Source: Cellulomonas sp. RIT-PI-Y
Lineage (GTDB): Bacteria > Actinomycetota > Actinomycetes > Actinomycetales > Cellulomonadaceae
DNA: 35,733 nucleotides
Assembly (NCBI RefSeq): GCF_025642745.1
Contig: NZ_JANZKP010000036.1
Coordinates: forward strand, 1-35,733
Reading direction: 5' to 3'
Shown: one piece after another, positions 7,487-15,892 of the stretch
How the letters are laid out: every line of letters starts with the position of its first letter
Position numbering within the stretch: the stretch's first letter is position 1
Position numbers and translations under genes: made by a program
Notes under the pieces: model-generated
What the model was told of the DNA's origin: nothing
The model's input: only the letters and a program-made list of their open reading frames with translations
Databases searched by the model: none

Positions 7487-8670
7487 GGGTGGTGAACCTC
7501 GCTCTCCATCTCGTCCAACCGGCGGGCCAGGGATCGCAGGCCCGCGTCGTCGGTGGGCGGCGGGCCGTAGAGCAGCTCGCCGATCGTCCGTTCGTCCCAC
7601 CCGGTGGCCCGGGCGAGCGCACTGATCACATGCTCCGGCGCGGCCGACGCGGGCAGCCCGAGCCGACGCGCGCACCGGTCGGCGGCACCGGCCCGCAACG
7701 CCGCGGCCGCGTGGCCGTGGGCCCGGCCCCGACGGTAGAGCCGGGCCCGCCCCCGGGTGGTCTCGGCGGCGCGCACCACGACCGGCAGCCGCTCGCTCAC
7801 CACCGGTCCCAGGCGTCGCCCGCGCCACACCGCCAGCGCGAGCAGCACCAGCACCGACAGCAGCCCGAGCGCGACGGCCTGCGGCGGCAGCAGGGCGGTC
7901 AGGCCGGCCCCCGCGTCCTGACCTCGGATCGCGCCGGTGTCCCCGGCCTCCGGGATGTACCAGACCAGGTGGTCGTGCCGTCCGAGGGCACGCAGGGCCA
8001 GCGCCGCGTTGCCCTCGTCGGTGACCCGGGCGTTGCTGAACAGCAGGCTGTCCCCGAACAGGTCCACCCGCCGACCGCCGGCCTCGGTGCTGCCGTAGGC
8101 GAAGCGGCCGTCGCCCAGCGGGAAGCACAGCGTGTCCGCCCGGGCACCGCTCACGCCGTTCAGCCCGGCGCCACCGGTCCGCACCGCACCCGCCACCCGG
8201 GCGTCCGAGTCCGCGCACTGCGCCGTCTGCCGGCTCAGCGCCTGGTCCGACCCGGGATATCCGAAGCCCATCCGGCCCTCGGTCACCGCGGCCGCCAGCA
8301 CCGGGGCGTCCAGCAGGACCAGGTCGGCGGGGGAGTCGGCCAGTTCCCGCACCTGCTCGGTGCTCAGCATCGCGTCGGAGCTGACCAGCAGCGTGCTGCC
8401 GGCGTCCGCGGCCGCCAGCGCGGCCACGGTGCCGCGCACGTACTCCACCCGCACGCCCTGTTCACCGAGCACCTCGGCCACCGCCATCGCGCCGTCGTCG
8501 CCGGGGTTGTCCGGCGCCAGCGGGGTGCCGGAGGTCCGCGGCTCGGGCAGCAGCGCGGCCACACCGGCCACCAGCACGACACCGAGCACCACCAGCACCC
8601 ACCGCCACCGCCGCCACCGGGCACCGGCCCGGCTCGCGGCGGTGGTGCCGTCGCCGATCACCGCGGTCAT
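7483..8670 (-). CDS. DUF4350 domain membrane protein
   Basis: The protein has 395 residues. An Arg/Trp-rich cytoplasmic N-terminus leads into a membrane helix (about 24-41). An extracytoplasmic DUF4350 domain follows, with GDDGAMAVAEVLGEQGVRV and strands such as STLLVSSDAML and ADLVLLDAPVL, a Rossmann-like arrangement. A second helix (AVALGLLSVLVLLALAVW, about 270-288) precedes a cytoplasmic tail with GRARLYRRGRAHGHAAAALR. It lies between the DUF4129 and MoxR genes with 4-bp overlaps on both sides (ATGA and GTGA), so the three are translationally coupled. The family is common in actinobacterial MoxR operons and is uncharacterised. It contributes two membrane helices and a sensor-like outer domain. 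Confidence 0.85.
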   Translation of the reverse strand: MTAVIGDGTTAASRAGARWRRWRWVLVVLGVVLVAGVAALLPEPRTSGTPLAPDNPGDDGAMAVAEVLGEQGVRVEYVRGTVAALAAADAGSTLLVSSDAMLSTEQVRELADSPADLVLLDAPVLAAAVTEGRMGFGYPGSDQALSRQTAQCADSDARVAGAVRTGGAGLNGVSGARADTLCFPLGDGRFAYGSTEAGGRRVDLFGDSLLFSNARVTDEGNAALALRALGRHDHLVWYIPEAGDTGAIRGQDAGAGLTALLPPQAVALGLLSVLVLLALAVWRGRRLGPVVSERLPVVVRAAETTRGRARLYRRGRAHGHAAAALRAGAADRCARRLGLPASAAPEHVISALARATGWDERTIGELLYGPPPTDDAGLRSLARRLDEMESEVHHP

Positions 8671-9284
8671 CGCGCGTCCACCCGCGCCCGCTCGACGGCC
8701 CGGTCCAGCTCACGCAGCTCCGCGTCGTCCTCGGGACGGGCGTCGTGGTGGCCGTAGACCACGCCGTCGAACAGCGCCCCGGCGTGGTGCAGCCGGTCGG
8801 CGTGGGCGCCGAACCGCTGCGCCGCGGCCTCGGCCGCCTCCCGGGCGGTCCGTCCCGGGCGCTCGTCCAGCACCGCCCGGTCCTCCAGCGCGCGCACCAG
8901 CGCCCGGAACCGTTCGGCGACCGCCAACGCCCAGTCCCCGGCCGCTGCCGCGGAGTTCGCCGCCGCGCGCAGGTCCTCGGCGTCCCGGAGGTCACCGGAG
9001 TCCAGCACCCGCGCGGACCGGACGTCCCGGCGTTCCGCGCGCCGCACCGGGCCGGCCACCCGGAACGCGATCACCGCGATCAGCGCGACCAGCAGCAGGA
9101 CGCCGAGCAGCCACCACGGGCCACCCGCCCCGCCGAACGGCACCGAGGTGAACAGGTCGGACAGCCAGTCCCAGAACCGCTGCAAGAGGCTCTCGCGCTC
9201 GCGGTAGACGGCGTCGGTCAGCTCACGCTCCAGCCACTGGCGGGCCTGGTCGGCGTCGGGGACGACGGGGACGTCGAACAGCAC
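8667..9284 (-). CDS. DUF4129 domain membrane protein
   Basis: The protein has 205 residues from a GTG. It has an amphipathic N-terminal part with RESLLQRFWDWLSDLF, a single membrane helix (about 57-75), and a C-terminal DUF4129 domain (about 110-195) with AAAAGDWALAVAERFRALVRALEDR, RTAREAAEAA and a paired Asp/Glu helix. DUF4129 is often the C-terminal domain of transglutaminase-like membrane proteins; here it stands alone, as is usual in actinobacterial MoxR clusters. It overlaps the DUF4350 gene by 4 bp (ATGA), and the stop of the upstream membrane-protein gene is 3 bp away. It is part of the MoxR/DUF58 module; no biochemical function is known. Confidence 0.85.
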   Translation of the reverse strand: MLFDVPVVPDADQARQWLERELTDAVYRERESLLQRFWDWLSDLFTSVPFGGAGGPWWLLGVLLLVALIAVIAFRVAGPVRRAERRDVRSARVLDSGDLRDAEDLRAAANSAAAAGDWALAVAERFRALVRALEDRAVLDERPGRTAREAAEAAAQRFGAHADRLHHAGALFDGVVYGHHDARPEDDAELRELDRAVERARVDAR

Positions 9285-9287
9285 GGG

Positions 9288-10472
9288 TCAGTCCTGCGAC
9301 GCCGCCCGGGCCAGCTCGACGTCCAGGCCCTCCTTGCGCATCCGGGCGTCGATGTAGGCCAGTGCGTAGGCGCCCGCGGCGAACACGGTGGTCAGCGTCG
9401 TCGCGATCACGTCACCCACCGACGTGATCGCCACCGCTCCGAATCCGGTCATGGTCGCGTCCTGGGTGACCAGCGCGGCGATCAGGCCGAACGGCACCGA
9501 CACGATCCCCGCGACCACCGCGCTGGCGATCATCACCAGCAGGTAGAGCCCGGTGAGCCGCCAGAAGCCGCCCCGGGTCAGGCGCCAGCTCCGCGCCACG
9601 GTCGGCCAGAACCGGCCGCCCTCCAGCATCAGACCGGCCGGGACCAGCAGGGTCCGGACCGACACCCAGAGCGCCGCCGCCAGGAAGGCCAGGCCGCCGA
9701 GCAGGGCGAGCGCCACGCCCGCGCCCGCACTGCTCATCGAGGTGACCACCACCAGGGCGATCAGCAGCACGCCGACCAGCAGCGTGACCACCATCGAGAG
9801 CGCCGCGAAGCCGACCACCCGGGCCAGCCGTCCGCCCTGGCCGCGCACGACCTCGCCGGGCTCGACCACGGTGCCGAGCACCGACTGGCTCACCGAGCGG
9901 ATCAGCACACCCGTGATGATCTGCGTGAACACCAGCGACACCGGCAGGGAGAACACCGTCGCGTAGGCCGGGCCGATCAGCGAGGCCAGCTCGTCCGCCT
10001 CGGCCGGGCTCAGCCCGTCGTAGAGCCCGCGCACCAGGTCGGTGGTGAACGGCGAGGCGTACCAGGTGATCACCGCGGAGATCAGCACCGAGATCGCCAC
10101 GCCGATCACGGTGACGCCGAACATCACCTTCGGGTTGTGCCGGACCGCGCGGAACGCGCCGTCGATGATCTCCCACACGCTCAGCGGGCGCAGCGGCACG
10201 ATGCCGGGCTGCACCGCCATCGGCCGGAACGGCGACGGCGGGGCCATCGGCGGCTGCCCGGGGCGCTGCTGCTGGTAGCCGAGCGGTTGCTGGGCGCCCC
10301 AGCCGGGTGCGCCGCCCCAGCCCGGTGCCGGCGCCGGTGCGGGCGGCGGGGGCGTGCCCTGCTCACCGCCGGGCGCCTGCCAGCCGGAGGGGGCGTACTG
10401 CCCGAACCGGGGCGCAGGGCGGTCGGCCCCGGTCTGGTCCGGGCGCGGATCCTGCTCCGACGGGGTGGTCAT
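9288..10472 (-). CDS. Pro-rich multi-pass membrane protein (often annotated GPDP membrane domain)
   Basis: The protein has 394 residues. The first ~90 are Pro/Gly/Gln-rich and probably disordered and cytoplasmic. A conserved LSVWEIIDGAFRAVRHNP segment precedes about six hydrophobic helices, including FGVTVIGVAISVLISAVITW, VVTLLVGVLLIALVVVTS and YLLVMIASAVVAGIVSVPFG, and the tail AYALAYIDARMRKEGLDVEL. This arrangement is usually annotated as a glycerophosphoryl diester phosphodiesterase membrane domain without the catalytic part, so the name should not be read as enzyme activity. It heads the DUF4129-DUF4350-MoxR-DUF58 operon and is divergent from mtrA. AGGAG 7-8 nt before the ATG supports the start. 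Confidence 0.8.
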   Translation of the reverse strand: MTTPSEQDPRPDQTGADRPAPRFGQYAPSGWQAPGGEQGTPPPPAPAPAPGWGGAPGWGAQQPLGYQQQRPGQPPMAPPSPFRPMAVQPGIVPLRPLSVWEIIDGAFRAVRHNPKVMFGVTVIGVAISVLISAVITWYASPFTTDLVRGLYDGLSPAEADELASLIGPAYATVFSLPVSLVFTQIITGVLIRSVSQSVLGTVVEPGEVVRGQGGRLARVVGFAALSMVVTLLVGVLLIALVVVTSMSSAGAGVALALLGGLAFLAAALWVSVRTLLVPAGLMLEGGRFWPTVARSWRLTRGGFWRLTGLYLLVMIASAVVAGIVSVPFGLIAALVTQDATMTGFGAVAITSVGDVIATTLTTVFAAGAYALAYIDARMRKEGLDVELARAASQD

Positions 10473-10501
10473 CGGTGCTCCTGGGTCTCGGTGACGCGAC
10501 T

Positions 10502-10525
10502 GGTCGACATCGTGCCACGTCGACC
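10502..10525. promoter_or_regulatory. Inverted repeat in the divergent promoter region of mtrA
   Basis: GGTCGAC and GTCGACC, perfect 7-bp arms with a 10-nt gap, lie between the membrane-protein operon (-) and mtrA (+). An operator for either direction is possible; no known motif matches. Confidence 0.4.
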
Positions 10526-10549
10526 CGGCAGAACCGGTGGTCAGCCACG

Positions 10550-10572
10550 ATCCGCGTCGCGGATGCCATCAT
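10550..10572 (+). promoter_or_regulatory. Palindrome and possible -10 box before mtrA
   Basis: ATCCGCG-T-CGCGGAT is a perfect 15-bp palindrome (10550-10564). A CATCAT hexamer (10567-10572) follows, 6 nt before the mtrA ATG, consistent with a weak leaderless-type -10. The palindrome lies immediately upstream of it, where a regulator could act. Confidence 0.4.
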
Positions 10573-10578
10573 GGCGGG

Positions 10579-11265
10579 ATGAAGGGACGCGTCCTGGTGG
10601 TCGACGACGACACGGCACTGGCCGAGATGATCGGCATCGTGCTGCGGTCGGAGGGGTTCGAGCCGGTCTTCTGCGCCGACGGTGACGAGGCGCTGGAGGC
10701 CTTCCGTGCCAGCCAGCCCGACCTGGTGCTGCTGGACCTGATGCTGCCCGGGCGCGACGGCACCGAGGTGTGCCGCCTGATCCGGGCCGAGTCCGGCGTG
10801 CCGATCGTCATGCTGACCGCCAAGGCCGACACCGTCGACGTGGTCCTCGGCCTGGAGTCCGGTGCGGACGACTACATCTCCAAGCCGTTCAAGCCCAAGG
10901 AGCTGATCGCCCGGGTCCGCGCCCGGATGCGCCGCTCCGAGGAGCCCGCCCCGGAGCACCTGCGGATCGGCGACCTGTCCATCGACGTGACCGGCCACCG
11001 GGTCACCCGGGACGGCGCGGTCATCTCGCTCACCCCGCTCGAGTTCGACCTGCTGGTCGCGCTGGCCCGCAAGCCCTGGCAGGTGTTCACCCGTGAGGTG
11101 CTGCTGGAGCAGGTCTGGGGCTACCGGCACGCCGCCGACACCCGGTTGGTCAACGTCCACGTCCAGCGGCTGCGGTCCAAGATCGAGGGCGACCCCGAGC
11201 GCCCGGAGATCGTCGTGACCGTCCGCGGCGTCGGCTACAAGGCGGGACCGACCCCCGCGTCATGA
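10579..11265 (+). CDS. mtrA: MtrA, OmpR-family response regulator
   Basis: The protein has 228 residues, the same as mycobacterial MtrA. The receiver domain (1-115) shows the acidic pocket VVDDD (8-11), phospho-acceptor Asp53 in LLDLMLPG, the Thr of MLTAKAD and the Lys of SKPFKPKEL. The C-terminal OmpR winged helix (about 130-225) has LTPLEFDLLVAL, VLLEQVWGYRH, the recognition helix VNVHVQRLRSKIE and the wing VRGVGYKAG. MtrA is known in actinobacteria as a regulator linking cell wall, division and osmotic responses. An upstream GTG 14 codons earlier (10537) is in frame but lacks homology. The gene is first of mtrA-mtrB-lpqB. Confidence 0.97.
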   Translation: MKGRVLVVDDDTALAEMIGIVLRSEGFEPVFCADGDEALEAFRASQPDLVLLDLMLPGRDGTEVCRLIRAESGVPIVMLTAKADTVDVVLGLESGADDYISKPFKPKELIARVRARMRRSEEPAPEHLRIGDLSIDVTGHRVTRDGAVISLTPLEFDLLVALARKPWQVFTREVLLEQVWGYRHAADTRLVNVHVQRLRSKIEGDPERPEIVVTVRGVGYKAGPTPAS

Positions 11266-11286
11266 CCGACGACGCGTCATGACCGA
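11256..11286 (+). repeat. 17-bp tandem duplication at the mtrA/mtrB junction
   Basis: A 14-bp identical core, CGCGTCATGACCGA, occurs at 11256-11269 and again at 11273-11286, a period of 17 bp. Each copy carries an ATGA stop/start overlap. Between them lies a six-codon minicistron (ATG 11262 to TGA 11282, encoding MTDDAS). It starts on the mtrA stop and stops on the mtrB start. Confidence 0.75.
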
Positions 11287-13105
11287 GGACCAGCCCGGGC
11301 CCGGGCACGAGGTGCGGACCCCGCACCGACTGGCCCGCACCTGGCGGCTGATCACCGTCAGGGCCGCCCGTCGGCTGCGTCACCTGACCCGGGCCTGGCG
11401 CAGCTCCCTGCAGCTGCGCGTGCTCACCCTCACCCTGACCGGCGGCCTGATCGCGCTGGCGGTGCTCGGCGGCTACCTGTCCGTGTCGGTGCGGGACGGG
11501 CTGTTCACCCAGCGGGTCGACCAGATCCTGGCCGAGAGCGCCCGGGCCGCCGCGCAGGCGCAGGAGACCATCGACGCCTCCACGGCGACCACCGCCCCCG
11601 AGGTGCAGCAGCTGCTGAACGACACGGTGCGCGGACTGAAGGCCGGCGGATCCGGCGAGCGCGAGGTCTCGGTGCTCCGCACCAGCGGCCAGCAGCAGCC
11701 GATCCTGGTCACCGGCGCGTCCACCGACTCCACGATGGTCGGCCTGGTGTCCGCCGATCTGCGCGCCGACACCGCCGCGGGCGACGGTCAGCGCTGGCAG
11801 TCGGTCGGCTGGTCGACCGACGACGGGGTCGAGCCCGCGGTCGTGGTCGGCCAGATGGTGACCGTCCCCGCCGCCGGGACCTACGAGCTCTACCTGCTCT
11901 ACAGCCTGCAGGCCGAGCAGGAGCAGCTCAGCTTCCTCCAGGGCGTGCTGGCGATCGGCGCCACCGTGCTGGTCGCGATCCTGGTCGGCATGACCTGGTT
12001 CGTCACCCGGCAGGCGGTCCGGCCGGTGCAGCAGGCGGCCGAGACCGCCGAGCAGATCGCCGACGGCGACCTCACCCGGCGGATGGCGGTCCGCGGCGAG
12101 GACGAGATGGCCAGGCTCGGTCGCTCCTTCAACGCCATGACCGACACGCTGCAGGACCAGATCCTGCGGATGGAACACCTGTCGGCGCTGCAGCGCCGCT
12201 TCGTCTCCGACGTCTCGCACGAGCTGCGCACGCCGTTGACCACGGTCCGGATGGCCGGGGCGATGATCTACGACTCCAAGGACGACCTGGATCCGGTGCT
12301 GCGCCGCTCGGCCGAGCTCCTGCAGACCCAGCTGGACCGGTTCGAGGACCTGCTGGCCGACCTGTTGGAGATCAGCCGGTTCGACGCCGGTGCGGCCATG
12401 CTGGACGTCGAGGCCCGGGATGTGCGGGACGTGGTGTCCGCCGCGGTGGACCAGGCGATGCCGTTGGCCGAACGCAAGGGCTCCTGGCTCAGCGTGGTGC
12501 AGCCCGAGCGGCCCTGCGTGGCGGACATCGACCCGCGCCGGGTGGAACGCGTGCTGCGCAACCTCCTGGTGAACGCGATCGAGCACGCCGAGGGCACCGA
12601 CGTCCAGGTCGCGGTCGCCACCGACTCCCGGGCAGTCGCGGTGACCGTCCGGGACCACGGGATCGGCATGAGCCGGGACGAGGCGGACCACGTCTTCGAC
12701 CGGTTCTGGCGCGCCGACCCGGCCCGGGCCCGCACCACCGGCGGTACCGGACTCGGTCTGGCGATCTCGCTGGAGGACGCCCATCTGCACGGCGGCTGGC
12801 TGGAGGCGTGGGGACGGCCGGGACAGGGCGCCGCCTTCCGGCTGACCCTCCCGCTGCGCGCCGGTATCACGCTGTCCGGCTCACCGCTGCCGCTGCAGCC
12901 CGAGGACGACCTGATCGACGACCGACCGGACGACCGCCAGTCCCGGGACGGGTCGGATCCGGCCGCCCTGCCGGACCTGCCCGCGGTCACCGGGTCGCTG
13001 GAGATCGTCGAACGCGCCCGGGCCGCCCAGGCGTTGCGGGACGCCCAGACCCGCGCCGAGGCCGCCGCCGAACGCGCCGCCCAGCAGAACGGAGCCGACC
13101 GATGA
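11279..13105 (+). CDS. mtrB: MtrB, sensor histidine kinase
   Basis: The protein has 608 residues. A basic cytoplasmic N-terminus precedes TM1 (about 46-69), an extracytoplasmic sensor region (70-217) and TM2 (about 219-241). HAMP follows (about 242-295, RPVQQAAETAEQIADGDLTRRM). The HisKA domain has phospho-acceptor His314 in SDVSHELRTPLTT. The ATPase domain shows the N-box NLLVNAIEHAE, G1 DHGIGMS, the F-box VFDRFWRADPA and G2 GGTGLGLAIS. The ~100-residue C-terminal tail is Pro/Asp-rich, then Ala/Arg/Gln-rich and probably helical. It is the known partner kinase of MtrA. Its ATG overlaps the stop of the minicistron described at 11256-11286, rather than mtrA directly, and its stop overlaps the lpqB start by 4 bp. 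Confidence 0.96.
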   Translation: MTEDQPGPGHEVRTPHRLARTWRLITVRAARRLRHLTRAWRSSLQLRVLTLTLTGGLIALAVLGGYLSVSVRDGLFTQRVDQILAESARAAAQAQETIDASTATTAPEVQQLLNDTVRGLKAGGSGEREVSVLRTSGQQQPILVTGASTDSTMVGLVSADLRADTAAGDGQRWQSVGWSTDDGVEPAVVVGQMVTVPAAGTYELYLLYSLQAEQEQLSFLQGVLAIGATVLVAILVGMTWFVTRQAVRPVQQAAETAEQIADGDLTRRMAVRGEDEMARLGRSFNAMTDTLQDQILRMEHLSALQRRFVSDVSHELRTPLTTVRMAGAMIYDSKDDLDPVLRRSAELLQTQLDRFEDLLADLLEISRFDAGAAMLDVEARDVRDVVSAAVDQAMPLAERKGSWLSVVQPERPCVADIDPRRVERVLRNLLVNAIEHAEGTDVQVAVATDSRAVAVTVRDHGIGMSRDEADHVFDRFWRADPARARTTGGTGLGLAISLEDAHLHGGWLEAWGRPGQGAAFRLTLPLRAGITLSGSPLPLQPEDDLIDDRPDDRQSRDGSDPAALPDLPAVTGSLEIVERARAAQALRDAQTRAEAAAERAAQQNGADR

Positions 13106-14790
13106 GCCGACGGATCGCCCTGCTGCTGGTGCTGCTGCTGGCGCTGGCGGGGTGCGCGGCCATGCCCACCTCCGGACCGGTCGGGGTCGGGGTGGACGGC
13201 GACACCGAGCAGGAGTCCGTCGAGCCGCTCGGCGACCCGCCGCCGGAGGACGGCAGCCCGGAGGACATCGTGCGCGGGTTCCTCGGCGCCAGCGCGGCCG
13301 GGTTCTCCCGCGGCTCCGGCACGGAGAGCGACGACTTCCGCAACGCCCGCGAGTACCTCTCCGGCGAGACCCGGCGCACCTGGACCCCGCGTGAGCGGGT
13401 CGTGGTCTACCCGACGGCCTCCAGCCCGCAGCTGCGCCTGGACGGCTCCCAGGTGCAGGTCACCGTCAAGGTCGCGGCCCGGATCGACGCCGACGGCCGC
13501 TACGCCCAGGCCGGACCCAGCGCCGAGGAGACCCTGACCTTCGGCATGGTCCAGGACTCCGACGGCCAGTGGCGGATCTCCGCGCTGGACGACGGGGTGG
13601 TGCTGTCCGAACCGAACTTCGAGGCGATCTACCGGTCGTCGACGCTGTACTTCCTGTCCCAGGACGAGACCTTCCTGGTGCCGGAGACCCGCTGGTTCCC
13701 GCTGCGGAACCTGGCGACCTCCATCGTCCGGGCGCTGATCGCCGGGCCGTCGCCCTGGCTCCGCGACGCGGTGCGCACCGCGATCCCCGAGGGCGCCTCG
13801 TTGCAGCCCGACGCGGTGTCCGTCGACGCGGACGGGCTGGCCGCGATCAGCCTGGCGGCCGGTGGTCTGCCCGCCGAGCCGCACGACCGCAGTCTGATGC
13901 AGGCGCAGCTCGAGGCGTCGCTGCGCCTGGCCCGGGTCCGCACGGTGGAGGTCTCCGCCGATGGGGTGGCGATGGATCCTGCCGACGTCACCCTCGACCG
14001 CGGCCAGGACCCCGGTGGTGCCCTGGAGGCGGTGCAGGGCGGCGACACCCTGGTGCAGCTCACCCACGGCGAGTTCGTCCCGGTGGACGGTGTGGACTCG
14101 CTGGCAGGACTCGACCTGCGCTCCCCGGCCCGTCAACCCGGCGGCACGCTGCGGGTGGGACTGTCCGGCTCGGCGAAGCTGGTCACGTTGCCGCAGGAGG
14201 GGGAGAAGTCCCGCACCCTGTTCTCCGGTGGGGCACCGCTGGTCGCGCCCTCGGTCGACCGGCTGGGCTGGGTGTGGACCGCGGTCGTCGACGGCGACGA
14301 GCTGATCGCGGTCGACGACTCCGGTGACAGCGTGCGGATCGACGCCGACTGGCTCGCCGACCGGGAGATCCGGTCGGTGCGCGTCGCCCGGGACGCCAGC
14401 CGGATCGCGGTGGTCTCCGACGGTGCGGACGGCGTCCGGATCGACGTCACCGCCGTGGTGCGCGACGACTCCGGCACCCCGCAGTCCGTCGGCCCCGCGC
14501 AACGGGTGGGCGCCACGCTGGTCGACGCCAGCCGGGTGGTCTGGGTCGACGAGTCCTCGCTCGGCGTCCTCGGGTTGTCCGGGTCGGTGACCACGGAGGT
14601 GTACCACCTGGTCCCGCTCGCCGGCGCCAGCGAGGCCCGGGGTGCCATCTCCGATCCGGTGGACATCGCCGGGGGCAAGGGCGACAGCGTGGTCTACCTC
14701 AGCAACGCCGAGGACCAGATCTACTCGCGGTCGGGGCCGAGCTGGGTATCCGTGGCGCAGGACGTGCGGTACCCGTCCTTCGCGGGGTGA
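13102..14790 (+). CDS. lpqB: LpqB, lipoprotein accessory of the MtrAB system
   Basis: The protein has 562 residues, near the usual LpqB length. The signal peptide ends in the lipobox LALAGC with Cys18 as lipidation site, so it is tethered to the outer face of the membrane. A GerMN-type domain (about 165-310; NLATSIVRALIAGPSP, VSVDADGLAAISLA) is followed by an LpqB beta-propeller-like C-terminus (about 330-560). In mycobacteria LpqB interacts with the MtrB sensor domain and modulates MtrA phosphorylation. The ATG overlaps the mtrB stop (ATGA), and GGAG lies 8 nt upstream. An open frame before 13102 runs through mtrB and is not coding here. Confidence 0.95.
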   Translation: MSRRIALLLVLLLALAGCAAMPTSGPVGVGVDGDTEQESVEPLGDPPPEDGSPEDIVRGFLGASAAGFSRGSGTESDDFRNAREYLSGETRRTWTPRERVVVYPTASSPQLRLDGSQVQVTVKVAARIDADGRYAQAGPSAEETLTFGMVQDSDGQWRISALDDGVVLSEPNFEAIYRSSTLYFLSQDETFLVPETRWFPLRNLATSIVRALIAGPSPWLRDAVRTAIPEGASLQPDAVSVDADGLAAISLAAGGLPAEPHDRSLMQAQLEASLRLARVRTVEVSADGVAMDPADVTLDRGQDPGGALEAVQGGDTLVQLTHGEFVPVDGVDSLAGLDLRSPARQPGGTLRVGLSGSAKLVTLPQEGEKSRTLFSGGAPLVAPSVDRLGWVWTAVVDGDELIAVDDSGDSVRIDADWLADREIRSVRVARDASRIAVVSDGADGVRIDVTAVVRDDSGTPQSVGPAQRVGATLVDASRVVWVDESSLGVLGLSGSVTTEVYHLVPLAGASEARGAISDPVDIAGGKGDSVVYLSNAEDQIYSRSGPSWVSVAQDVRYPSFAG

Positions 14791-14904
14791 GTCCGTCACC
14801 GGCGCCCGCTCTCCGGCTGTCCCCGGGCGGGGGTCGCCGACGGTGGTCCCCAGGGTGGCGCCCGTGCCCTGGCGGTCACGGGGGAGCCGTCGCAGCCTGA
14901 GCCG

Positions 14905-15723
14905 GTGACGACCGACCCCTCGCCCCGTCCCGCCGCCCGCGGTGCCGTGCCGCGCCGGACCGGCCCGCTCGCCGACCTGATCGACCTGGTGCTGCCGGCG
15001 TGCTGCGCCGCCTGCCAGGACCCGGGGGTGGTGCTGTGCGCGGACTGCGCCTCCGGGTGGTGGCCCGCACCCCGGCGCCGGGACCAGGACGCGCCACGCC
15101 TCGACCGACTGGACGGCGGAGGACCGTTGCCGGTCTGGGCGGCGGCGGACTACCAGGGCGCGGTGCGGCGCACGGTGCTGGCGTGGAAGGACGGCGGGCG
15201 GCTGGAGCTGACCCGCTGGCTGGCGGCGCTCGCGGGCGAGACCGCGCTCGGGGTGCGGGCCGACCTGCCCGGCCGCGGTCCGCACCGGGGCGCCCTGCTC
15301 GTGGTGCCCGCCCCACCGTCCGCCGCGGGTCGCCGTCGCCGGGGCGAGGACCTGCTGCGCCCGCTCGCCGTGGCGGTCGCCGCCGGTCTCACCGCGACCG
15401 GTCTGCCGGCACTCCCTCTTCCGTGCCTGCGGACCCGGCGCGCGCACCGCGACCAGGTGGGTCTCGGCCTCCGGGGCCGAGACGCGAACCTCGCCGACCG
15501 GATCGCCGTCCGGCACCGCTTCCGTGGTCACCCGGCCCTGCTCGGCGCACCGCACCGGGTGCTCCTGATCGACGACGTGCTGACCACCGGCGCGACCCTC
15601 GCCGCCTGCCGCCGGGTGCTCGACGCCGCCGGTCAGAGCGTCGTCGCCGCCCTGGTCCTGGCGGCGACCCCTCCGCCGACTCACAGGTCCGGAGGAGTGG
15701 AACCGCGGGCCGCTCCGGGATAG
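14905..15723 (+). CDS. ComF family phosphoribosyltransferase-like protein
   Basis: The protein has 272 residues from a GTG. The N-terminal part carries paired cysteines (CCAACQ and CADC, about 32-52), like the zinc-finger of ComF proteins. The C-terminal PRTase-type I domain shows the PRPP loop VLLIDDVLTTGATL near 219-232. In competent bacteria ComF takes part in DNA uptake; actinobacterial homologues (Rv3242c in M. tuberculosis, from memory) are uncharacterised. It follows lpqB after 114 bp and precedes hpf, the same order as in mycobacteria. A CAGCCT hexamer lies 6 nt before the GTG, compatible with a leaderless transcript. The C-terminal ~20 residues are low in conservation. Confidence 0.88.
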   Translation: MTTDPSPRPAARGAVPRRTGPLADLIDLVLPACCAACQDPGVVLCADCASGWWPAPRRRDQDAPRLDRLDGGGPLPVWAAADYQGAVRRTVLAWKDGGRLELTRWLAALAGETALGVRADLPGRGPHRGALLVVPAPPSAAGRRRRGEDLLRPLAVAVAAGLTATGLPALPLPCLRTRRAHRDQVGLGLRGRDANLADRIAVRHRFRGHPALLGAPHRVLLIDDVLTTGATLAACRRVLDAAGQSVVAALVLAATPPPTHRSGGVEPRAAPG

Positions 15724-15892
15724 CGTGGTGTCTCGGACATCGACCGGTGCAGGCGCCGGGGATGTGGGTCTCCGCGGTGCGCCGCGCGAGGAGGTGGTGC
15801 CGGTACAAACCCCGCAGGGGGGTCACGTTCCCGAGCAGGTCACCCGGGCGGTTCCACGGAATCGTCCCCCGGAACTCCGAGGAGGAGTCCCC

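Noticed and set aside
12268..15684. 1,138-codon minus-strand open frame opposite mtrB, lpqB and the ComF-family gene
   Set aside because: It is antisense to three well-recognised genes and its translation is repetitive His/Gln/Arg/Gly sequence with no domain.
15724..15892. Possible riboswitch in the 169-bp hpf leader
   Set aside because: Only short GTTCC/GGAAC inverted repeats are visible and no known riboswitch core is recognisable.
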